A DNA stretch of 64,000 nt, from the NCBI RefSeq assembly GCF_012317045.1, contig NZ_CP051154.1, positions 1-64,000 on the forward strand, in the 5' to 3' direction. The notes below the pieces were generated by a model. It ran no database searches, was not told the DNA's origin, and worked only from the letters and a program-made list of their open reading frames with translations. Position 1 is the first letter of the stretch. Each line of letters opens with the position of its first letter. Positions 1 to 13,659 of the stretch are shown here, piece after piece. The translations under genes and the position numbers were made by a program. The DNA is from Leifsonia sp. PS1209 (lineage in GTDB: Bacteria > Actinomycetota > Actinomycetes > Actinomycetales > Microbacteriaceae).

Positions 1-1425
1 ATGGCAGGCGGCGAAGAGTCCATTTCTGCGGCATGGCAGAGCGTGCTCGACTCACTGGAGTCGGACGACCGCATCACACCGCAGCTGCACGGATTCCTCA
101 GCCTGGTCGAGCCCAAAGGCATCATGGCCGGCACCTTCTATCTCGAGGTGCCCAACGAGTTCACCCGCGGGATGATCGAGCAGCGCAGCCGCGTCCCCCT
201 CCTCAACGCCATCGGCGGCCTCGACGAATCGCTCGCGGTCAACACCTTCGCCATCGTGGTCAACCCGGAGATCCAGCAGGAGACGATGGCCGGGCCCACC
301 GAGCCGGCCGACGCCGCATACATCGAGGCTCCTGCGCAGATGATCGCGCCGCCCACCGAGATCACCGCGCCGCCGCGCAACAACGACACACGCCTCAACC
401 CGAAGTACAGCTTCGACAACTTCGTCATCGGCCAGTCCAACCGCTTCGCCCACGCCGCAGCGGTCGCCGTGGCCGAAGCGCCGGCGAAGGCGTACAACCC
501 GCTCTTCATCTACGGCGACTCCGGACTCGGCAAGACCCACCTCCTGCACGCCATCGGCCACTACGCGATGAGCCTCTACCCGGGCATCCGGGTGCGCTAC
601 GTCAGTAGTGAGGAGTTCACGAACGACTTCATCAACTCGATCGCGAACAACCGCGGCTCGTCGTTCCAGGCGCGCTACCGCAACATCGACATCCTGCTGA
701 TCGACGACATCCAGTTCCTGCAGCGAGCGGTGGAGACCCAGGAAGCCTTCTTCCACACGTTCAACACCCTGCACGACCACAACAAGCAGGTGGTCATCAC
801 CAGCGACCTGCCGCCGAAGCACCTCACCGGATTCGAAGACCGGATGCGGTCCCGCTTCGAGTGGGGCCTGATCACAGACGTCCAGGTGCCCGACCTCGAG
901 ACGCGCATCGCGATCCTCCGCAAGAAGGCGCAGAGCGAGAAGATCCAGGTACCGGACGACATCCTGGAATTCATGGCGTCGAAGGTATCGAGCAACATCC
1001 GTGAGCTCGAGGGCACGCTCATCCGGGTCACCGCATTCGCCAGCCTCAACCGCACGCCTGTGGACATGCCGCTCGTCCAGACCGTGCTCAAAGACCTCAT
1101 CACGCTCGACGACGACAACGTGATCGCGCCGACGGACATCATCACGAACACGGCCGACTACTTCAAGCTCACCGTTGACGACCTCTATGGGTCGAGCAGG
1201 TCGCAGGCAGTCGCCACCGCCCGCCAGATCGCGATGTACCTCTGCCGCGAACTCACGAACCTCTCCCTTCCCAAGATCGGCCAGCTCTTCGGCAACCGCG
1301 ACCACACCACGGTGATGTACGCGAACAAGAAGATCAGCGAGCTCATGAAGGAGCGTCGCTCGATCTACAACCAGGTGACAGAGCTCACGAGCCGCATCAA
1401 GCAGAACCACCGCTACAGCAAGTAG
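1..1425 (+). CDS. dnaA: Chromosomal replication initiator protein DnaA
   Basis: This 474-residue AAA+ protein binds DnaA boxes and opens oriC. An N-terminal domain I (about residues 1-90) precedes a proline-rich linker. The ATPase core has Walker A GDSGLGKT near residue 171 and Walker [10 protein letters not shown] near 231. The C-terminal DNA-binding domain IV carries the DnaA signature around DHTTVMYA (near 437). The ATG is the first base of the window, so the promoter lies outside it. It is followed by oriC and dnaN, as in most bacteria. The length is usual for the compact Micrococcales form. Confidence 0.98.
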   Translation: MAGGEESISAAWQSVLDSLESDDRITPQLHGFLSLVEPKGIMAGTFYLEVPNEFTRGMIEQRSRVPLLNAIGGLDESLAVNTFAIVVNPEIQQETMAGPTEPADAAYIEAPAQMIAPPTEITAPPRNNDTRLNPKYSFDNFVIGQSNRFAHAAAVAVAEAPAKAYNPLFIYGDSGLGKTHLLHAIGHYAMSLYPGIRVRYVSSEEFTNDFINSIANNRGSSFQARYRNIDILLIDDIQFLQRAVETQEAFFHTFNTLHDHNKQVVITSDLPPKHLTGFEDRMRSRFEWGLITDVQVPDLETRIAILRKKAQSEKIQVPDDILEFMASKVSSNIRELEGTLIRVTAFASLNRTPVDMPLVQTVLKDLITLDDDNVIAPTDIITNTADYFKLTVDDLYGSSRSQAVATARQIAMYLCRELTNLSLPKIGQLFGNRDHTTVMYANKKISELMKERRSIYNQVTELTSRIKQNHRYSK

Positions 1426-1467
1426 CGCACCCGGGACACGCGCTTCGCGCACATCCATTCGGTCGAG

Positions 1468-1476
1468 TTATCCACA
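1468..1476 (+). promoter_or_regulatory. DnaA box
   Basis: Perfect consensus TTATCCACA, 43 bases after the dnaA stop codon. Confidence 0.85.
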
Positions 1477-1515
1477 AATCTGTCCCCAGAGTGGGGACAG
1501 TCGATTATTAACACC

Positions 1516-1524
1516 TGTGGATAA
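1516..1524 (-). promoter_or_regulatory. DnaA box
   Basis: Perfect consensus on the minus strand (TGTGGATAA on plus). It is followed at 1527-1535 by the one-mismatch copy TGTGGAGAA in the same orientation. Confidence 0.85.
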
Positions 1525-1694
1525 CTTGTGGAGAATCTCCGGAAAGTCGGCCCGTTAATGGGGACGAATCATGGATGCCTGTGAATTGAGGCCTCTCGGG
1601 TCGCAACTCGGGTTCCCTGTAAACAACAGGAATCCCCAGGTCATCAACAAGTCACAGACGTGTAGTTCCCAGTGGTTGACTGGCATCGACAGAG

Positions 1695-1703
1695 TTATCC
1701 ACA
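1695..1703 (+). promoter_or_regulatory. DnaA box
   Basis: Perfect consensus TTATCCACA near the dnaN end of oriC, next to the AT-rich stretch at about 1716-1740. Confidence 0.85.
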
Positions 1704-1857
1704 GTTTCCACAGCGGTTAACACCATTAATCATTAAGTCTTCTGAATAGGGCGGCCGACAACCTGAACCCCGATCGCTCGAATCACAATTTCTCGCGCCG
1801 AGGGCAGGCGCTAGGATTTGTCACGATCCATTTCCCGCCGACGACAGAGGTGACTTC

Positions 1858-3003
1858 GTGAAGTTCCAAGCCAACCGGGATGTATTCAGTGAAGCCGTCT
1901 CCTTCGCCGTGAAGCTCCTTCCCCAGAGGACGACGCTCCCCATCCTGAGTGGTGTGCTGATCGAGACGACCGAGACGGGACTGCAGCTTTCGTCGTTCGA
2001 CTACGAAGTCTCCGCACAGACCGAGATCGCGGCCGAGGTCGAAGAACCGGGTCGTGTGCTCGTCTCCGGGCGCCTCCTGGCCGAGATCGCATCGAAGCTT
2101 CCGAATGCTCCCGTGCAGTTCTCGACAGAGGACTCCAAGATCGTCGTCCGCGCCGGATCGGCCAACTTCACCCTGCTCTCCATGCCGGTCGAGGAATATC
2201 CGAGCATCCCGCAGGTCAGCGGGGATGCAGGGCTCGTCCCGGCCGAAGAGTTCGCCGAGGCCGTCGCTCAGGTCGGGGTTGCAGCATCCAGGGACGACGT
2301 CACCCCGGTCATCACCGGCGTGCAGCTCGAAGTCGGCGACAACACGCTCGGCCTCGTGGCCACGGACCGCTACCGCGTGGCCGTCCGGGAGATCAACTGG
2401 GACAACGGCACCACCTCGGGCGAGCCCGTCACCGCGCTGGTTCCCGCGCGCACCCTCACCGAGATCGGTAAGACGCTCGGCCACAGCGGCACCATCGCCG
2501 TCTCGATCACGAACAGGGACGACCGCGAGCTGATCGCGTTCACGGCAGACAAGAAGACCGTCACCTCCCTGCTGATCAAGGGCAACTTCCCGCCCGTGCG
2601 CCGGCTCTTCCCCGAGCAGGTCGACAACTACGCGGTCATCAACACCGCCGAGCTCATCGAGGCGACCAGGCGTGTCTCCCTCGTGCTCGAGCGCGAGGCC
2701 GCCCTCCGTTACACCTTCTCCGCCGACGGGCTGACGCTCGAAGCCATCGGTTCGGAGCAGGCTCAAGCATCCGAGAGCATCGACGCTCTCCTCACTGGCC
2801 AGGAAACGGTGGTTTCGTTGAAGCCGCAGTTCCTGCTCGATGGTCTCGGTGCCGTGCACTCGGAATTCGTGCGCATTTCCTTCACCAAGACCGAAAACCC
2901 CAACAAGCCCGGTCCTGTGCTGATCACGAGCCAGACGTCAAAGGACCAGGCAGGCGCGGACAACTACAAGTACCTCCTGCAGCCCAACCTGCTGCTCAGG
3001 TAA
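1858..3003 (+). CDS. dnaN: DNA polymerase III beta subunit (sliding clamp)
   Basis: This is the ring-shaped processivity clamp, which tethers DNA polymerase III and other enzymes to DNA. The protein is 381 residues from a GTG start and begins MKFQANRD, typical of actinobacterial beta clamps. The length fits three clamp domains, and the C-terminus (KYLLQPNLLLR) resembles the family ending. AGAGGTG lies just upstream of the GTG as a possible ribosome site. It sits directly downstream of oriC and ahead of gnd and recF. Confidence 0.98.
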   Translation: MKFQANRDVFSEAVSFAVKLLPQRTTLPILSGVLIETTETGLQLSSFDYEVSAQTEIAAEVEEPGRVLVSGRLLAEIASKLPNAPVQFSTEDSKIVVRAGSANFTLLSMPVEEYPSIPQVSGDAGLVPAEEFAEAVAQVGVAASRDDVTPVITGVQLEVGDNTLGLVATDRYRVAVREINWDNGTTSGEPVTALVPARTLTEIGKTLGHSGTIAVSITNRDDRELIAFTADKKTVTSLLIKGNFPPVRRLFPEQVDNYAVINTAELIEATRRVSLVLEREAALRYTFSADGLTLEAIGSEQAQASESIDALLTGQETVVSLKPQFLLDGLGAVHSEFVRISFTKTENPNKPGPVLITSQTSKDQAGADNYKYLLQPNLLLR

Positions 3004-3038
3004 CCCGCCGTCCGCTCGAACAGAGAAGAAGGACAATC

Positions 3039-3926
3039 ATGCACATCGGCCTCGTCGGTCTCGGAAAAATGGGCAACAACATGCGCGCCCGCCTCGAGAA
3101 GAACGGCATCGAGGTGACCGGCTACGACACGAACCCCGAGGTCTCGGACGTCGCCACCCTCGCCGACCTCGTCGCAGCGCTCCCCGCACCGCGCACGGTG
3201 TGGGTCATGGTCCCGGCCGGGAAGATCACGGACGCGGTCATCACCGATCTCGAACCGCTCCTCGAAAAGGGCGACCTCGTGATCGACGGCGGCAACTCGC
3301 GCTTCACCGAAGACTTCAAGCACTCCGAGCAGCTGGCGCCGAAGGGTATCGACTTCATGGATGCCGGCGTCTCCGGCGGAGTCTGGGGCCTCGACAACGG
3401 CTACGGCCTGATGGTCGGCGGCAGCAAAGACCAGGTCGAGCGTGTCATGCCCGTCTTCGACGCACTCCGTCCGGAGGGGCCGCGCGACGAGGGCTTCGTC
3501 CACGTGGGCGAGGTCGGCGCTGGGCACTACGCCAAGATGGTGCACAACGGCATCGAGTACGCGCTGATGCAGGCATACGCCGAGGGGTATGAACTCCTCG
3601 ACACCCGCAAGGACATCGTCAAGGACGTCACCGGCACGTTCAAGGCGTGGCAGCGTGGAACCGTCGTCCGCTCCTGGCTGCTCGACCTGCTGGTGCGCGC
3701 GCTGGAGCAGGACCCCGAGTTCGAGCACATCGAGGGATACGTGCAGGACTCCGGCGAGGGTCGCTGGACCGTCGAGGAGGCACTCGCCAACGCGGTGCCC
3801 GTCCCCACGATCAGCGCGTCGATCTTCGCGCGGTTCGTCTCGCGCCAGGAGGACTCCCCGGCGATGAAGGCCGTGGCTGCCCTGCGCAACCAGTTCGGCG
3901 GTCACGCCGTGAAGGCCGTGGACTAA
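3039..3926 (+). CDS. gnd: 6-phosphogluconate dehydrogenase, decarboxylating (short GndA type)
   Basis: It oxidises and decarboxylates 6-phosphogluconate to ribulose 5-phosphate in the pentose phosphate pathway. At 295 residues this is the short form, not the long (about 470 residue) enzyme. The Rossmann start is HIGLVGLGKMGNNM. The substrate and catalytic region shows DGGNSRFTED, the GVSGGVWGL loop and KMVHNGIEYALMQ with the catalytic lysine. The short forms often prefer NAD, but I cannot decide the cofactor here. It sits 35 bases after dnaN. An AGAAGAAGGA ribosome site precedes the ATG. Confidence 0.95.
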   Translation: MHIGLVGLGKMGNNMRARLEKNGIEVTGYDTNPEVSDVATLADLVAALPAPRTVWVMVPAGKITDAVITDLEPLLEKGDLVIDGGNSRFTEDFKHSEQLAPKGIDFMDAGVSGGVWGLDNGYGLMVGGSKDQVERVMPVFDALRPEGPRDEGFVHVGEVGAGHYAKMVHNGIEYALMQAYAEGYELLDTRKDIVKDVTGTFKAWQRGTVVRSWLLDLLVRALEQDPEFEHIEGYVQDSGEGRWTVEEALANAVPVPTISASIFARFVSRQEDSPAMKAVAALRNQFGGHAVKAVD

Positions 3927-3932
3927 CCCTCT

Positions 3933-5135
3933 TTGAGAGTTACACATCTTTCCCTGACCGACTTCCGCAACTACCGCACGGCGGAAGTGTCGCTTGCGGC
4001 CGGCGCGAACCTCTTCGTCGGCCGCAACGGCCAGGGCAAGACGAATCTGGTCGAATCGCTCGGCTACCTGAGCACCCTCGGGTCCCATCGGGTGTCGAGC
4101 GACCAGGCCATGATCCGGCAGGGTGCGGAGTCCGCGATCGTGCGCACCCGCATCCAGCACGATGGCAGGGAACTGCTGGTCGAGCTGCAGCTGAACCGCG
4201 GTTCGGCCAACCGGGCGCAGGTGAACAGGTCGGCGATCAAGACCCGCGAGCTTCCCCGCTACTTCTCGAGCGTGCTGTTCGCCCCGGAAGACCTGGCGCT
4301 GGTGCGAGGCGAGCCGAGCATCCGGCGTCGCTTCGTCGACCAGCTGCTGGTGCAGCGGAACCCGCGGTTCGCCGGGGTGCTGTCGGACTACGAGCGGGTG
4401 CTCAAGCAGCGGAACACGCTGCTCAAGTCGGCGCGCGCATCCGGGGTCAAGGAGAACCAGCTCGGAACCCTCGAGATCTGGGACGAGCGGCTGGTCGCAC
4501 TGGGCTCCGAACTGGTGGATGCGCGGCTCGACCTGATCGCGCGCCTCACCGATCCGCTCACCACCGCCTACCGCTCGGTAGCCGGCGACGATCACCACCC
4601 GCGGCTCATCCCGCTGCTGACCGTCCGCGGCGCAGAGGTGGAGGATGCCGACGACGGGGGGCCGGCCGACGCTGTAACCGACTCATCCGGTGTCGCCACG
4701 GCCGATGCTTTCCGTCAGGCCCTTGCCGCCGTGCGACGCAAGGAGCTCGACCGCGGGCTCACCCTCATCGGCCCGCACCGCGACGATGTGCTGTTCGAGC
4801 TCAACGGGCTCCCGGCGAAGGGCTACGCCAGCCATGGTGAGTCCTGGTCGTTCGCACTCGCCCTGAAGCTCGCATCCGCCGAGCTGCTGAGGCGCGAGTC
4901 GAACACCGGCGACCCTGTGCTGATCCTCGACGATGTGTTCGCCGAGCTGGACCAGGCGCGACGTAGGATGCTTGCAACCGCCGTAGAGGGTTACGAGCAG
5001 GTGCTCATCACGGCGGCGGTGTTCGACGACGTGCCCGACGGTCTGACCGCGCATACCGTGCGGATCGAAGCGGGAGCCGTCGTGGACGGAAGCTCGGAGA
5101 ACGCAGAGAAGGAGAAGGGAGAGACCGATGGCTGA
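3933..5135 (+). CDS. recF: DNA replication and repair protein RecF
   Basis: RecF is an SMC/ABC-like ATPase that loads RecA at single-strand gaps together with RecO and RecR. The 400-residue protein starts at TTG 3933, six bases after the gnd stop, with the typical opening MRVTHLSLTDFRNY. Walker A GRNGQGKT lies near residue 30. The ABC signature region is around SHGESWSFALALKLA and Walker B is in PVLILDDVFAELD. The last eight bases overlap the next gene, so translation is probably coupled. Confidence 0.97.
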   Translation: MRVTHLSLTDFRNYRTAEVSLAAGANLFVGRNGQGKTNLVESLGYLSTLGSHRVSSDQAMIRQGAESAIVRTRIQHDGRELLVELQLNRGSANRAQVNRSAIKTRELPRYFSSVLFAPEDLALVRGEPSIRRRFVDQLLVQRNPRFAGVLSDYERVLKQRNTLLKSARASGVKENQLGTLEIWDERLVALGSELVDARLDLIARLTDPLTTAYRSVAGDDHHPRLIPLLTVRGAEVEDADDGGPADAVTDSSGVATADAFRQALAAVRRKELDRGLTLIGPHRDDVLFELNGLPAKGYASHGESWSFALALKLASAELLRRESNTGDPVLILDDVFAELDQARRRMLATAVEGYEQVLITAAVFDDVPDGLTAHTVRIEAGAVVDGSSENAEKEKGETDG

Positions 5136-5643
5136 GCAGAGGGCATCGCTCGACCCGGCTCCGCTTTCGGATGCGTCCGCCACCTATCTCAGGATGCGCG
5201 AGCTCTTCGGCGGTGCACCCACCACCCGCAGCCGTCGTGTCAAGAAGAAGGACGTCGACCCGTCCGCGAGCCAGCCGTTCGGGAAGGGCCGCGACCCCCG
5301 CGGACTCGGAGACGTGGTGGATGCGCTCGCCGTGCAGCTCGGCTGGGTCTCGCCGCTGGCTCAGTCCGACCTCCTCGAGGGATGGCTCGAACTGGCCGGC
5401 GAGGAGACCGCGAAGCACGCGACTCCGGAGGGCATCACCGACGGCGTGCTCACCGTGCGCTGCGAATCGACGGCGTGGGCGACGCAGCTGCGGATCATGC
5501 GCTCCGACCTGCTCGCGAGGATCGCGGATCGGTTCCCGGATGCGGACATCCAGTCGATCCGTTTTCAAGGCCCAGACGCCCCCTCCTGGAAAAGAGGCCC
5601 CAGGTCGATTCCAGGGCGTGGCCCGCGCGATACTTACGGTTGA
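5128..5643 (+). CDS. DciA-family (DUF721) replicative helicase operator
   Basis: This 171-residue protein has a DUF721 domain in its C-terminal half (about 60-150). Visible features are an LGDVVDAL stretch, GWVSPLAQSDLLEGWLELAGEE and a closing RSDLLARIADRFPD helix. DciA proteins are the ancestral loaders of the DnaB helicase in bacteria without DnaC. The gene lies between recF and gyrB, as in other actinobacteria, and overlaps the recF end by eight bases. The first 60 residues are basic and low in complexity. Confidence 0.9.
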   Translation: MAEQRASLDPAPLSDASATYLRMRELFGGAPTTRSRRVKKKDVDPSASQPFGKGRDPRGLGDVVDALAVQLGWVSPLAQSDLLEGWLELAGEETAKHATPEGITDGVLTVRCESTAWATQLRIMRSDLLARIADRFPDADIQSIRFQGPDAPSWKRGPRSIPGRGPRDTYG

Positions 5644-5717
5644 GTGCACAAAAGAGGTCAATAGGCGGAAAACAACGCGTCAGACGGGCGATTTCGGCCA
5701 TATCGACGCGCCTTGCT

Positions 5718-5726
5718 TGGTAGAAT
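5718..5726 (+). promoter_or_regulatory. Candidate gyrB promoter (extended -10)
   Basis: TGGTAGAAT matches an extended -10 element (TG, one base, TAGAAT) 42 bases before the gyrB ATG. I see no strong -35 hexamer at the usual distance. AGGAG at about 5752 is the likely ribosome site. Confidence 0.45.
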
Positions 5727-5761
5727 GAATAGGTCACTACTGAGTGCGGTCAGGAGCCTAA

Positions 5762-10299
<4,538 letters not shown>

Positions 10300-10310
<11 letters not shown>

Positions 10311-10713
10311 TGTTGCCGAAAAGCTCGCCAAGAAGTCATCCCGGAGACCCGTGTCCGCTAAGCAGGTGCGACTCAAGCTGGTGTACATCGACTTCTGGTC
10401 GACCGTGAAGCTGTCGTTCCTGGCCGGGATCTGCCTGGCGATAATCGCGATCGTCGGAACGTTCCTGGTGTGGACGGTCCTCGACCGCACGGGGATCTTC
10501 GACCAGATCAACAGCCTGTTCAAGGACATCTCGGGCGCAGGAGGAAGCGACCTCAAGTCGATCCTCGGCCTCGGCCAGGTGATGGGCTTCTCGCTCGTCG
10601 TCGGGATCCTCGACATCATCGTGATCACCGCGCTCGGCGCTGTCTTCGCCCTGCTGTACAACCTCTCTGTGAAGATCACCGGCGGCCTGCTCGTCGGCTT
10701 CACGAACAACTAG
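10300..10713 (+). CDS. DUF3566 membrane protein
   Basis: This 137-residue protein has a basic N-terminal tail and two hydrophobic segments (about 40-60 and 90-115, ending [11 protein letters not shown]). It fits the DUF3566 family, which follows gyrA in many actinobacteria, including mycobacteria. Its function is unknown. It overlaps the gyrA end by 11 bases, so it is probably translated from the gyrase message. The location beside gyrase is conserved but does not establish a role in supercoiling. Confidence 0.85.
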
Positions 10714-10772
10714 CAGCACCCGCCGATTTCGCATTGGCCGGGCAGATCAGGTAGTCTCTAATCTGCCCAATC

Positions 10773-10849
10773 GGGGATATAGCTCAGGCGGTTAGAGCGC
10801 TTCGCTGATAACGAAGAGGTCCGAGGTTCAAGTCCTCGTATCCCCACCA
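10773..10849 (+). tRNA. tRNA-Ile (GAT anticodon)
   Basis: The cloverleaf has acceptor GGGGATA pairing with TATCCCC, a D-arm with TAGCTCAG, and anticodon loop CTGATAA with GAT at 10807-10809. The T-arm is GAGGTTCAAGTCCTC. The 3' CCA is encoded (10847-10849). Confidence 0.97.
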
Positions 10850-10892
10850 CTGTGATTCGGAAGACGATGTTCTTCCGGAATCGCAGCCCCTC

Positions 10893-10965
10893 GGGGCCTT
10901 AGCTCAGTTGGTAGAGCGCCTGCTTTGCAAGCAGGATGTCAGGAGTTCGAATCTCCTAGGCTCCA
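10893..10965 (+). tRNA. tRNA-Ala (TGC anticodon)
   Basis: Acceptor GGGGCCT pairs with AGGCTCC (one G-T pair). The anticodon stem is CCTGC/GCAGG with TGC at 10926-10928. The T-arm is AGGAGTTCGAATCTCCT. CCA is not encoded. It lies 43 bases after tRNA-Ile. Unlike the common arrangement, no rRNA genes flank the pair here. Confidence 0.97.
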
Positions 10966-10994
10966 CAGTTTTTCCCCTGCTTCTCCTCCCGCGT

Positions 10995-11459
10995 TCAGCC
11001 CGCCGGCGGCACGATCGGCCGCGTCGGGAACGGGCTCGAGTACGAGACGCTCGTCGTCACGCTGCCGAGGGTTCCGATCTTGCCGCTCACCTGTTCGAGG
11101 TGCCGCATCGAGGTGGCAACCACCTTCAGGATGAAGCAGTCGTCTCCGGTGACGTGGTGCGCCTCCACGACCTCCGGCGTGTCCGCGAGCAGGTCGTGCA
11201 GCGGCGTGTACACGCTGCTCGGGTAGCGCAGACGCAGGAACGCGAGGATGCCGTAGCCGAGGCGTTCCGGGTCGATCAGCGCCCGGTAGCCGCCGATCAC
11301 TCCGGCCTCCTCCAGGCGGCGCACCCGTTCGGCCACCGCGGAGTTCGACATGTGTACCCGCCGCGCCAGCTCGGCGATGGACTGGCGGCCGTCGCGCTGC
11401 AGCTCGGCGAGCAGGGCGTCGTCGACCGAATCGGTCACGTATGGGGGATTCGCGGTCAT
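10995..11459 (-). CDS. Lrp/AsnC-family transcriptional regulator
   Basis: The 154-residue protein has an N-terminal winged helix-turn-helix (VDDALLAELQRDGRQSIAEL, then SNSAVAERVRRLEEAGVI) and a C-terminal ligand-binding RAM domain (about 65-150, with HHVTGDDCFILKV). Such regulators usually respond to amino acids and often control a divergent neighbour. Here that neighbour is the rhodanese gene about 90 bases away. No specific ligand can be read from the sequence. Confidence 0.93.
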   Translation of the reverse strand: MTANPPYVTDSVDDALLAELQRDGRQSIAELARRVHMSNSAVAERVRRLEEAGVIGGYRALIDPERLGYGILAFLRLRYPSSVYTPLHDLLADTPEVVEAHHVTGDDCFILKVVATSMRHLEQVSGKIGTLGSVTTSVSYSSPFPTRPIVPPAG

Positions 11460-11552
11460 GCGCCGATTCTGCCATCAGATCCCCGGCGGTGAGCGCCGAA
11501 TGCCGGTGATCGTCTCTTCAAACCGGCCACGCGCATCCCTAATCTGTTGCTC

Positions 11553-11993
11553 ATGACCGTTTCAGCCGCAGATGCCGCCCGCCACTTCGCCGCGAAGCTC
11601 GACTTCGAGACCGACCCGTCCGACGTGAAGGCTGCACGGGATGCGGGGGAGCGGTTCGTGCTCGTCGACTCCCGGGGGCACGCTGCGTGGTCGCAGGCGC
11701 GCATCCCGGGCGCTGTGCACCTGCCGACGGCGGACATCCGGGAGCGGGCGGCAGCGCTCATCCCGGAGGGCACTCCGGTGGTCGTCTACTGCTGGGGTCC
11801 GGGCTGCAACGGCTCCACCCGAGCCGCGCTCGCGTTCAGCCTGCTCGGATACCCGGTGAAGGAGATGATCGGCGGGTTCGAGTACTGGGCACGCGAAGGG
11901 CTCGGCATCGAGAACGACCTCGGCCCCGTGGAGCGGCCCACCGACGAGCTGACGGCGCCCCTGGCGGTGGATGCGATCAGCTGCGACTGCTGA
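11553..11993 (+). CDS. Rhodanese-like sulfurtransferase
   Basis: This single-domain rhodanese (146 residues) would handle persulfide sulfur on a loop cysteine. FVLVDSRGHAAWSQARIPGA is the typical strand and CH2A region. The active-site loop is in VVYCWGPGCNGS, with cysteine near residue 96. The loop contains a second cysteine and ends in a small residue, so substrate preference is uncertain. I chose ATG 11553 over the upstream TTG. It is divergent from the Lrp regulator and ends three bases before the convergent glycosylase. Confidence 0.88.
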   Translation: MTVSAADAARHFAAKLDFETDPSDVKAARDAGERFVLVDSRGHAAWSQARIPGAVHLPTADIRERAAALIPEGTPVVVYCWGPGCNGSTRAALAFSLLGYPVKEMIGGFEYWAREGLGIENDLGPVERPTDELTAPLAVDAISCDC

Positions 11994-11996
11994 CCG

Positions 11997-12860
11997 TCAC
12001 TTGAGCAGCCGCGACAGCACGCGGTCGGCCAGCGGCTTGCCCCCGGTCTGGCAGGTGGGGCAGTACTGCAGCGTGGAGTCGGCGAAGATCACCTGGCGCA
12101 CCGTGTCGCCGCAGACCGGACAGGGCTGACCCGTGCGGCCGTGCACCTGCATCCCGAGCTTCTTCTCGCCCTTGAGCTCGGAGGCGGCGAGGCCGTCGGC
12201 GCGGGCGAGCGCATCCCGGAGCGTGCTCTGCATGGCGGCGTAGAGGCGGGAGACCTCCTCCGGAGACATCGAGGCCGGCTTGAACGGCGACATGCGTGCC
12301 GTGTGCAGGATCTCGTCCGAGTACGCGTTGCCGATTCCCGCGATGATCGACTGGCTGCGCAGCACACCCTTGATCTGGGCGCGGCCGGCGCCGGCCAGGA
12401 TGCCCGCGAAGACCTCCTCCGTGAATTCCGGCGCGAGGGGGTCGGGGCCGAGATTGGCCACCCCGGGCACATCGGCCGGATCGTGGACGACGGAGATCGA
12501 CAGGCTCTTCTTGGTGCCGGCCTCCGTGATGTCGAGCCCGGTGCCGTCGTCGAGGACGAGACGCGCGGCCAGCGGGCCCTTGCCGGGCCGTCCGGACGGA
12601 GGGGGAGGCGGCGCATCCCGCCAGCGGACCCAGCCCGCCCTGGCCAGGTGCATCACGATGTGCAGGTCGCCGGCGGAGATGTCCAGGAACTTGCCGTGCC
12701 TCGTCACGCCGCCGATGGTGAGGCCGCTGACCGCCGATACCGGCGGATCGAACGTCTTGAGTGCCGCGAACGCGACGATGCGCAGCGAGTCGATGACACG
12801 GCCGCGGAGGCGCGCGTCGAGGTCGGCTGCGAGGGCCGTGACTTCGGGGAGTTCAGGCAC
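11997..12860 (-). CDS. Fpg/Nei-family DNA glycosylase
   Basis: The protein is a bifunctional DNA glycosylase/AP lyase of base-excision repair. It is 287 residues and begins MPELPEV, giving the catalytic N-terminal proline and glutamate of the family. The C-terminus carries a zinc finger (CPVCGD then YCPTCQTGG). A helix-two-turn-helix lies before it. Whether it prefers oxidised purines (Fpg/MutM) or pyrimidines (Nei) cannot be settled by eye; the final zinc-finger motif is not the classic Fpg ending. Confidence 0.93.
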   Translation of the reverse strand: MPELPEVTALAADLDARLRGRVIDSLRIVAFAALKTFDPPVSAVSGLTIGGVTRHGKFLDISAGDLHIVMHLARAGWVRWRDAPPPPPSGRPGKGPLAARLVLDDGTGLDITEAGTKKSLSISVVHDPADVPGVANLGPDPLAPEFTEEVFAGILAGAGRAQIKGVLRSQSIIAGIGNAYSDEILHTARMSPFKPASMSPEEVSRLYAAMQSTLRDALARADGLAASELKGEKKLGMQVHGRTGQPCPVCGDTVRQVIFADSTLQYCPTCQTGGKPLADRVLSRLLK

Positions 12861-12907
12861 GCATCCAGTCTGCCGCGTGCGACCGACAAGCGCAGTAGGG
12901 TAACGGA

Positions 12908-13324
12908 ATGGATATCAGGGTCGCTGCCTACGGGGTCATCGTCGACGACGGCAAGATCCTGCTCGCGCACTGGAACGAGGGCGGTCGCTCCGGCTGGACG
13001 CTGCCCGGCGGCGGCATCGACCCCGGCGAAGACCCGGTGGATGCGGTGGTCCGCGAGATCGCGGAAGAGACGGGCTACGAGGCGGTCGCCGGCGAGCTGC
13101 TCGGCATCGACTCGCACATCGTGCCCGCCGAAGCGCGGTTCGCGGCCGACGCCGGACCGCTGCACGCGCTCAGGATCGTCTACCGCGCATCCGTGGTGGG
13201 CGGCACGCTCGCGAACGAGCTGGACGGCACCACCGACGAGGCGCGCTGGTTCCCGCTGCACAGCATCCCGTCGCGGAGGGTCGAACTCGTCAACGTGGCG
13301 CTCGGGATGGCCGGGCTGGCCTAA
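12908..13324 (+). CDS. NUDIX hydrolase
   Basis: The 138-residue protein contains a complete Nudix box starting GGGIDPGEDPVDAVV and ending REIAEETGY (about residues 36-60), which binds metal for hydrolysis of nucleoside diphosphate-linked substrates. The substrate is not evident. The ATG follows TAGGGTAACGGA, a weak ribosome site. Its stop overlaps the convergent PspC-domain gene by four bases. Confidence 0.93.
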   Translation: MDIRVAAYGVIVDDGKILLAHWNEGGRSGWTLPGGGIDPGEDPVDAVVREIAEETGYEAVAGELLGIDSHIVPAEARFAADAGPLHALRIVYRASVVGGTLANELDGTTDEARWFPLHSIPSRRVELVNVALGMAGLA

Positions 13325-13518
13325 GCCTGGCGGGGCTTGAGCTCCGACGGGATGATGATCCACATCGCGAGGTACGCGATGAACTGGGGGCCGGGGAGCA
13401 GGCAGGAGAGCAGGAACAGGACGCGCACCGTGGTGGCGCTCCATCCGAAGCGCTGAGCGAGTCCCGCGCAGACCCCGCCGAGCACGCGGCCGGAGGTTGG
13501 ACGGTAGAGAGTGTTCAT
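13321..13518 (-). CDS. PspC-domain small membrane protein
   Basis: The 65-residue protein matches the PspC domain: a short N-terminal segment, the GVCAGLAQRFGW motif, then a hydrophobic segment (VRVLFLLSCLLPGPQFIAYL) ending IIIPSE. PspC domains occur in membrane-stress and phage-shock systems. Stand-alone copies are common in actinobacteria and their role is unclear. No pspA or partner kinase is adjacent. Confidence 0.9.
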   Translation of the reverse strand: MNTLYRPTSGRVLGGVCAGLAQRFGWSATTVRVLFLLSCLLPGPQFIAYLAMWIIIPSELKPRQA

Positions 13519-13614
13519 GCTTCGATTCTGGCCGTGCGCCGCCGGACCCGGTATCGGGGAATCCCCCCAATCGACCCTGAGGAAAGCACCAGGTCGCGGA
13601 CGCTCGACGGCACG

Positions 13615-13650
13615 CGAAAGGGGTGGCGCCCTCCGGCACCACCCCTTTCG
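13615..13650 (-). terminator. Rho-independent-like hairpin
   Basis: CGAAAGGGGTGG pairs with CCACCCCTTTCG around a 12-base loop. It lies just after the stop of the minus-strand gene at 13660, so it likely terminates that transcript. No strong T-run follows. Confidence 0.7.
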
Positions 13651-13659
13651 ACGTCGCTG

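Larger units (their letters stand above)
1426..1857. other. oriC: oriC region between dnaA and dnaN
   Basis: This 432-base gap has no credible gene and is visibly richer in A+T than its surroundings. It contains three perfect DnaA boxes (two TTATCCACA, one TGTGGATAA), a near-match TGTGGAGAA, and AT-rich runs such as TTATTAAC and CATTAATCATTAAG that could serve as the unwinding element. Its place between dnaA and dnaN is the usual oriC site in Actinobacteria. The boxes are seen directly; origin function is inferred. Confidence 0.9.

Noticed and set aside
10773..10965. tRNA-Ile/tRNA-Ala pair as a sign of an rRNA operon
   Set aside because: No 16S or 23S sequence lies on either side, and protein genes flank the pair.
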